Source of the DNA: Gemmatimonadaceae bacterium
GTDB taxonomy: Bacteria > Gemmatimonadota > Gemmatimonadetes > Gemmatimonadales > Gemmatimonadaceae
NCBI GenBank assembly: GCA_025357975.1
Contig: JANYKY010000466.1
Span: 1 to 11,978 of the forward strand
Reading direction: 5' to 3'
DNA: 11,978 nt
The notes under the pieces were generated by a model that saw nothing but the letters and a program-made list of their open reading frames with translations, did no database searches and had not been told where the DNA came from. Both the position numbers and the translations under genes were made by a program. Below, piece by piece: positions 7,190-11,978 of this stretch (its first letter is position 1; every line of letters starts with the position of its first letter).

Positions 7190-8407
7190 ATGCCAGAACA
7201 GGTGACCGAGCTCGGACCGCTTGTTCTTGTTGCAGACGACGTATTGGCCAACGTCGAGCTGCTGTTCGATCAGCTTCACACGCTCGGTTACCGCACCGTT
7301 GCAGCTCACGACGGGCCATCGGCAGTTGCAGCGTGTTTCGAGCACAACCCGGACATCTGCATCCTCGATGTCTCAATGCCCGCGGGAGACCTCGGCGTTG
7401 ACATGCGCTCCACCGGGTTCGAGGTGTGCAGGCGCATCAAGCGTGATCCTCGAACCGCTCGAATACCGGTGATATTCGTTACGGCATTGAACGACACCGG
7501 CGATCGCGTGCGTGGTATCGAGGCAGGCGGCGACGATTTTCTTACCAAACCGCATAATCGTCTCGTGCTCGGCGCGCGCGTTCGAAGCCTTCTCAAGCTG
7601 AAGGCCGCAACCGACGCGCTCGAGAATAGCTATCGAAAACTTCGTGAGCTCGAAAAGGTCCGCGATGATCTCATGAAGATGATCGTGCACGACCTCAAGA
7701 GTCCGCTCACGTCGGTTCTCGCTACACTCGAGTTGCTTGGGGATGGAATTTTCGGCGACCTTTCCGACGATCAGCGTAGAGCCGTCGGCGAGGCCGAAGG
7801 CAAGTCCGAGGATCTTCTCGCTCTGATCGAGGACATCCTCGAGGTGGCACGCATCGATGAAGCGGCGGTCACGCTCTCGCCATCTCCCATTGCTCCCGCG
7901 GCACTCCTGACCGAGCTGTTTCATGAATGGGCACACCGCTTTCAGCAGGAAAAAACCACGGCGACGCTGAAGGTTGACGACGACACGCAGATATTTCACG
8001 CTGACAAGTCACTCATCAAGCGCGTGTTCTCCAATCTGATTCAGAATGCCGTCACTCACTCATCGAACCCGATCGACTTGACGCTGAGCGCGCGCCAGGC
8101 CGGGGATTCGGTGTTATTCACCGTGAGCGACAACGGCCCGGGAATTCCGCCCGAATATCACGAGGTCATTTTCCGGAAATTCGGACAGGTAGCCGGTGGA
8201 ATCACTCCGCGAGTGAGAAGCTCGGGCTTGGGACTTACCTTTTGCAAACTCGTCGTCGACCTTCACGGCGGAATGATTTGGGTCAACAGCCGGGAAGGTG
8301 AGGGAAGCCAGTTCTTCGTTAAGCTTCCTCTGCGATCACCTGCGGCTTTATCAGGCGAAGGTGGGTCGCCCCGGGTGCGCATTCGAGGAAGCACCCTGGA
8401 AAGTTGA
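7190..8407 (+). CDS. hybrid receiver-histidine kinase
   Basis: This 405-residue two-component protein has the order receiver, coiled linker, HisKA, HATPase, with no membrane segment or sensor domain, so it is likely cytoplasmic. Receiver (about 10-135): acidic pair D16-D17, phosphorylated D60 in CILDVSMP, T98 and K120 (LTKP). HisKA: H167 in IVHDLKSPLTS. HATPase: N box SNLIQNAVTHS (281-291), G1 DNGPGIP (314-320), F box IFRKFGQ (327-333), G2 SSGLGLTFCK (344-353). All key residues are intact. Between D60 and GFEVCRRIK the receiver has about eight extra residues (AGDLGVDMRST). The last 20 residues form a basic, disordered-looking tail. The ATG lies 4 bp after the barrel gene, without a clear ribosome site. 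No output regulator is in the window, so its target is unknown. Confidence 0.9.
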   Translation: MPEQVTELGPLVLVADDVLANVELLFDQLHTLGYRTVAAHDGPSAVAACFEHNPDICILDVSMPAGDLGVDMRSTGFEVCRRIKRDPRTARIPVIFVTALNDTGDRVRGIEAGGDDFLTKPHNRLVLGARVRSLLKLKAATDALENSYRKLRELEKVRDDLMKMIVHDLKSPLTSVLATLELLGDGIFGDLSDDQRRAVGEAEGKSEDLLALIEDILEVARIDEAAVTLSPSPIAPAALLTELFHEWAHRFQQEKTTATLKVDDDTQIFHADKSLIKRVFSNLIQNAVTHSSNPIDLTLSARQAGDSVLFTVSDNGPGIPPEYHEVIFRKFGQVAGGITPRVRSSGLGLTFCKLVVDLHGGMIWVNSREGEGSQFFVKLPLRSPAALSGEGGSPRVRIRGSTLES

Positions 8408-8427
8408 GAACATGCTTCAACATGTTC
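8408..8427. promoter_or_regulatory. inverted repeat upstream of miaB
   Basis: GAACATG (8408-8414) and CATGTTC (8421-8427) are perfect 7-base arms around CTTCAA, directly after the kinase stop codon. An overlapping alternative stem pairs GTTGA (8403-8407) with TCAAC (8417-8421), and the two cannot form together. There is no T run after it, so it is not a standard terminator. It could be an operator for miaB, an mRNA-processing hairpin, or chance. Confidence 0.35.
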
Positions 8428-8452
8428 CACAGCCTCGCCCCAATTTCATTCA

Positions 8453-9793
8453 ATGACTGAAGCAATTCGCCCTACCGTATACATCGAGACTTACGGATGC
8501 CAGATGAATGTCAGTGACTCCGAGCTCATACTCGGAAAACTTGCAGCATCCGGTTACGACGAAGTAAAGGCTCCTGAGGCTGCTGACGTCATTCTTGTGA
8601 ATACCTGCGCCATCCGCGAACATGCCGAGCAACGCGTGATCGGCCGGCTTGGTGAGATGAAGAGCAGGATGAAAAACGACGCTATTCTTGGAGTCACGGG
8701 TTGTATGGCCCAGCGCCTCGGCCCGCAGATCCTGAAGAGCGCAAAGCATGTCAGTCTCGTGGTCGGCCCCGATGGATATCGTTCGCTTCCTTTACTCGTC
8801 GAAAACGCTCGGGCCGGGCTCCGCGCGAGTGTTACCGATTTCGACCTCGAAGAGCACTACGAAGATTTCAAGCCTCGAAGGTTTGACAAGGTTAAGGCGT
8901 GGATCCCGGTGCAACGCGGATGCGATTACCGCTGCACGTACTGCATCGTGCCGACAACTCGGGGTCCGGAGAGAAGCAGGCAGCTCGAACAAGTGGTGCG
9001 CGAGACGCGTGAGATCGTCGCCGAGGGGATGTCGGAGGTCGTGCTGCTTGGACAGACGGTCAACTCATACACCGATGGCCGGCATGACTTTGCTGATCTG
9101 CTTCGCGCTGTCGGCGCAGTTGACGGAATCAAGCGTCTTCGTTTCACGAGTCCTCACCCCAACGATTTCAGCAATCGCGTAATCGAGGCGATGGCAGAGA
9201 CAAGCGCGGTCTGCGAGCACGTCCATTTGCCGATGCAGTCAGGATCGACCCGAACGCTCAAGCGGATGCTGCGCCGCTATTCCCGCGAGGGCTACTTCGA
9301 GTGCGTCGACAGACTACGGTCGGCCATGCCAGGCATTTCCATGACGACAGATATCATCGTGGGATTCCCAGGCGAGACTGAACAGGACTTCGAAGAGACT
9401 CTGACGGCGGTTGACGCAATCGGATTTGACGATGCGTATACATTCAAGTTTTCGCCGCGCGAAGGAACTCCCGCGACGAAAATGCCTGAAAATGAATTTG
9501 TATCTGATGGTGTTGCGAGCGAGCGGCTGGCGCGCTTGATCAGCACGGTGAGGTCAGGAATGCGTGAACGCAACCTTGGCTCGCTCGGCCAGCGACGCGA
9601 AGTTCTGATCGAGAAGGAAGCGCGACGCGGTGGCCTTCTCCAGGCGAGAACGAGGGATTTCAAGACTGTAATCGTCCCCGGTGAGGCAAATCTCATTGGT
9701 ACCTACGCGACGGTCGAGCTGACGGGAACGACGGGCTCAACGTTTACCGGTGCAATAGTTCGGGAGCGAGCGGCCTTGCCAATGGCTCGCTAG
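8453..9793 (+). CDS. miaB: tRNA-2-methylthio-N6-dimethylallyladenosine synthase MiaB
   Basis: MiaB is a radical-SAM methylthiotransferase that adds the 2-methylthio group to i6A37 of tRNAs reading codons that start with U. Its 446 residues are typical. The N-terminal domain holds the auxiliary-cluster cysteines C16 (TYGCQMN), C52 (NTCAIRE) and C84 (TGCMAQ). The radical SAM cluster is C157, C161 and C164 in RGCDYRCTYCIVPTTRG. Later come HLPMQSGS and TDIIVGFPGE, both typical. A C-terminal TRAM domain (about 374-440) would bind tRNA. TYGCQMN and PTTRGPERSR favour MiaB over RimO or MtaB. The ATG at 8453 is the only reasonable start, yet no Shine-Dalgarno sequence lies in the 20 bases before it. 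It lies 45 bp after the kinase gene, so it may share that transcript or use its own promoter. Confidence 0.95.
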   Translation: MTEAIRPTVYIETYGCQMNVSDSELILGKLAASGYDEVKAPEAADVILVNTCAIREHAEQRVIGRLGEMKSRMKNDAILGVTGCMAQRLGPQILKSAKHVSLVVGPDGYRSLPLLVENARAGLRASVTDFDLEEHYEDFKPRRFDKVKAWIPVQRGCDYRCTYCIVPTTRGPERSRQLEQVVRETREIVAEGMSEVVLLGQTVNSYTDGRHDFADLLRAVGAVDGIKRLRFTSPHPNDFSNRVIEAMAETSAVCEHVHLPMQSGSTRTLKRMLRRYSREGYFECVDRLRSAMPGISMTTDIIVGFPGETEQDFEETLTAVDAIGFDDAYTFKFSPREGTPATKMPENEFVSDGVASERLARLISTVRSGMRERNLGSLGQRREVLIEKEARRGGLLQARTRDFKTVIVPGEANLIGTYATVELTGTTGSTFTGAIVRERAALPMAR

Positions 9794-9966
9794 CGTTCCG
9801 TCCCCGGCGCGAGATGAGTACGCTGGCGCTCGAACGATGACAGGCGATATGTGAAGGGCGATACCGTGACAGCGTCCCGCACTCGGAGCGAGCGCTGCCA
9901 CTTATTGCGTCCGGTTATCTGTGCCTCGCGGCCGGCCTGCTGCTTGGTTTTTCGGGCTACGCGTGG

Positions 9967-11898
9967 GTGGGCATGGGGGTGGCCGCAGTGGCGCTCGCGT
10001 TCTCTGCACCGCGCAAAGATTCACGGTCGGTGTCCCTGGCGCTGATGCTGCTTGGTGGGTCGCTGGGCGGCCTGACATCAGCGCCGCCCCTTCCGTACGG
10101 TGGCACGCCGCAGGTGAGCGCAAATCCCACTGTACTCGATGCCGCCAGAGCGCATGCGTCGCGATCGATCGACAGGCTGTTTCGTCGGGATGCCCCGATG
10201 GCGAAGGCATTGCTCATTGCCGATCAGCACGAAATTCCTCGTGATATTCGCGACAAATACGCGCGTGCCGGGATGGTGCACATGCTTTCCATCTCTGGGC
10301 TGCATGTCGCGATCGTTGCTGGAGCGGTTGTTCTTCTCCTGCAACTGCTGCGCGTGCCTCGGACAACGGCGTCCATCGCATCGATCGTCGTCACTGCTGC
10401 ATACGTGGCGGTAATCGGCGCACCGCCTCCGGCCCTTCGATCTGCGGTCATGCTTGCAACGGTTGCGGCGTCGAAGACCACTCAGCGCCCAACATCGCAA
10501 TGGGCTGCACTGGCAATCGGCGCGTTGATTCCGCTCATTGCTCCGCGAACGATTCTCGATCTCGGCTACCAGTTGAGCGTTGTCGGCATTGCCGGCCTCA
10601 TCGCAAGCGGCGCTCTGGCGAAACGGGTCCTCGTGCCCAGGCTCGACGGATGGAAACTCAAGATCGTCAGGGAGTTGATGACATCCGTCGTAGCGACGGT
10701 TCTCACGGCGCCGCTCATCGCGTGGTATTTCGGGCGGCTCAGCCTCATCGCGCCAATTGCTAACCTCGCTGCGGGACCAGTCATCTCGCTGCTTCAACCG
10801 GCGCTTTTTCTAACTCTCGTAACCGCTCCGATTCCGCCGGTAGCACGTTTCTTCGCTTCCGCGTGTCATCCGCTCCTGCTCGCCTTCGACGGCGTCGCCA
10901 CCGCGGCCGCCGGAGTACCTGGGGCATCGATCAATGTTGTACCGTCCCTCCTGACAGTCGTCTTTGCCGGCTTTGCGGTGATCGCGTTACTCATTGCGGC
11001 CTTGAGCCGGTATCCGTTCAGGCCACTCGTCGCCGCCGCTGGCGCAACATGCCTGGTAGCGTGGAGCCCGTTCATCCACTTGCCGTACGGTGGCGGTGTC
11101 GAGATGGATGTGCTCGATGTGGGTCAGGGCGACGCAATCCTGATTAGAACAGATCGCGGGCGGTGGATTATCTTCGACTCCGGGCGTACGTGGCAGGGAG
11201 GCGATGCAGGGCGATCGACGGTTATTCCGTATATCATGCGCCGAGGTGGCACGGTTGCGAGTTTTGTGCTTTCACACGCGCATGCAGATCATGTCGGCGG
11301 CGCTGCATCGGTGTTTCGTGCCTTACATCCTGCGACATTCTGGGATTCAGCATTTCCGCAGGGTAGTGGCGTGTACGACGATGCGTTACGAGCCGCGCGC
11401 ACATCGGGTGTCGAGTGGCACCGCGTCCGCGCAGGCGACTCACTGACGTTCGACGGAGTCGGCGTCCGTTTTCTCGCTCCTGACTCAGCCTGGACCGCCT
11501 CGCTCTCGGATCCGAATTCTGCCAGCACAATCGCATTGGTAGAATACGGCACGAGCCGCTTTCTTCTCGTTGGAGATGCAGAGCAACCTGAGGAGGACTG
11601 GCTTCTCGATCATGCGAGGATAGACTTGCATGCCGATGTGCTGAAGGTCGGCCATCACGGGAGCTCGACCAGCAGCACCGATCGCTTTCTGGCGGCCGTC
11701 AATCCATCGCTGGCGGTGATCTCCGTCGGCGCGCGAAACCTGTACGGTCATCCGAGTCCGGCGGTGGTTGCAGCGCTTGAACACGTTGGAGCGCGAGTCT
11801 TGCGAACAGACCGTGTCGGCACAATCGTGATTCACACCGACGGTCACCACATCACTTACGAAGCGGGCGGCGAGAGTTGGCGACTTTTGCGAAAGTAA
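9967..11898 (+). CDS. comEC: ComEC-type DNA uptake channel (start uncertain)
   Basis: ComEC is the inner-membrane channel that takes single-stranded DNA into the cytoplasm during transformation. The Competence domain (about 60-370) has many membrane helices and the signature RAGMVHMLSISGLHV (100-114). The C-terminal metallo-beta-lactamase-like domain starts at MDVLDVGQGDA (380-390) and has SHAHADHVGG (H437, H439, D441, H442), GDAEQ (D537) and GHHGSS (562-567), so its metal site is intact. The GTG at 9967 is only the first standard start. The frame is open back to 9841 and encodes an evident first helix (LPLIASGYLCLAAGLLLGF) that a GTG start would lose. CTG at 9895, with GGAG (9885-9888) 6 bases upstream, is a plausible real start. 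The OB-fold domain usual between the first helices and the Competence domain seems absent. Identity is high; the start is doubtful. Confidence 0.88.
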   Translation: MGMGVAAVALAFSAPRKDSRSVSLALMLLGGSLGGLTSAPPLPYGGTPQVSANPTVLDAARAHASRSIDRLFRRDAPMAKALLIADQHEIPRDIRDKYARAGMVHMLSISGLHVAIVAGAVVLLLQLLRVPRTTASIASIVVTAAYVAVIGAPPPALRSAVMLATVAASKTTQRPTSQWAALAIGALIPLIAPRTILDLGYQLSVVGIAGLIASGALAKRVLVPRLDGWKLKIVRELMTSVVATVLTAPLIAWYFGRLSLIAPIANLAAGPVISLLQPALFLTLVTAPIPPVARFFASACHPLLLAFDGVATAAAGVPGASINVVPSLLTVVFAGFAVIALLIAALSRYPFRPLVAAAGATCLVAWSPFIHLPYGGGVEMDVLDVGQGDAILIRTDRGRWIIFDSGRTWQGGDAGRSTVIPYIMRRGGTVASFVLSHAHADHVGGAASVFRALHPATFWDSAFPQGSGVYDDALRAARTSGVEWHRVRAGDSLTFDGVGVRFLAPDSAWTASLSDPNSASTIALVEYGTSRFLLVGDAEQPEEDWLLDHARIDLHADVLKVGHHGSSTSSTDRFLAAVNPSLAVISVGARNLYGHPSPAVVAALEHVGARVLRTDRVGTIVIHTDGHHITYEAGGESWRLLRK

Positions 11899-11978
11899 TT
11901 AGCGAGCTGATCGGCGATTCGATCGCGTTGCCAGAGGCTCTGACGACGCAATTTCCGGAGCTCGCGGAGCTGCGTTAC
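11877..11978 (+). CDS. unidentified gene, 3' partial, overlapping comEC
   Basis: A frame different from comEC stays open to the window end. From a TTG at 11877 it reads MATFAKVISELIGDSIAL and continues PEALTTQFPELAELRY. The TTG is the only standard start codon in the part examined, and a G-rich stretch (GGGCGG, 11865-11870) lies 6 bases upstream. The start would overlap the last seven codons of comEC, which fits the tight packing seen elsewhere here. The residue mix looks like a real protein N-terminus rather than shadow frame, but I do not recognise the family. Only about 34 codons are visible, so function cannot be assigned. Confidence 0.45.
   Translation, partial: MATFAKVISELIGDSIALPEALTTQFPELAELRY

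Noticed and set aside
7373..7999. 208-codon minus-strand frame opposite the hybrid kinase
   Set aside because: It is antisense to intact receiver and HisKA motifs, with no recognisable domain of its own.
8408..8427. LexA-type SOS box (GAAC...GTTC) before miaB
   Set aside because: The half-sites are 12 bases apart instead of the 4 expected for the GAAC-N4-GTTC type.
9794..9894. Short leader peptide MSTLALER (ATG 9814 to TGA 9838-9840) as a real gene
   Set aside because: Only eight codons with no good ribosome site or attenuator-like hairpin; kept only as one explanation of the comEC start problem.
10078..10797. 239-codon open frame on the minus strand opposite comEC
   Set aside because: Composition is dominated by Arg, Asp, Asn and Cys typical of antisense shadow; comEC on the plus strand has clear family motifs over the whole span.

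Overview
The window reads as an ordinary chromosomal stretch of a Gram-negative, high-G+C bacterium. Gene content and protein style fit Gemmatimonadota best: an outer-membrane barrel, a lipoprotein with a CPLLC motif and paired beta domains, and the deoB/cdd/miaB/comEC neighbourhood. This placement comes from memory of protein style, not from a search. I see no mobile element, tRNA, rRNA or CRISPR array, and no obvious break in base composition.

Layout. Positions 1-993 hold the 3' part of asnS (asparaginyl-tRNA synthetase). A 276-bp gap (994-1269) follows, with a long palindrome and two sets of short degenerate repeats, and separates asnS from the convergent mazG (2046-1270, minus strand). 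A 66-bp divergent gap with one inverted repeat (2047-2112) leads to a dense plus-strand block: alr, deoB, cdd, a predicted lipoprotein, a predicted outer-membrane beta-barrel protein and a receiver-histidine kinase hybrid. Junctions in this block are +2 bp, a 4-bp overlap, 0 bp, a 1-bp overlap and +4 bp, so one operon with translational coupling is likely. After 45 bp with a short hairpin comes miaB, then about 100 bp, then comEC, and finally the first codons of another gene that overlaps the end of comEC and runs off the window.

Function. asnS and miaB serve translation and tRNA modification. mazG, deoB and cdd serve nucleotide house-cleaning and nucleoside salvage. alr supplies D-alanine for the cell wall. 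The lipoprotein, the barrel and the kinase form an unnamed envelope/signalling trio inside this housekeeping operon. comEC encodes the inner-membrane DNA uptake channel.

Most worth a second look: comEC has no usable ATG, GTG or TTG for its first membrane helix (a CTG start or a frameshift is implied) and appears to lack the usual OB-fold (DUF4131) domain; the lipoprotein/barrel/kinase trio; an insertion in the receiver domain of the kinase; and the repeat cluster between asnS and mazG. I found no convincing new defence or mobile system here.
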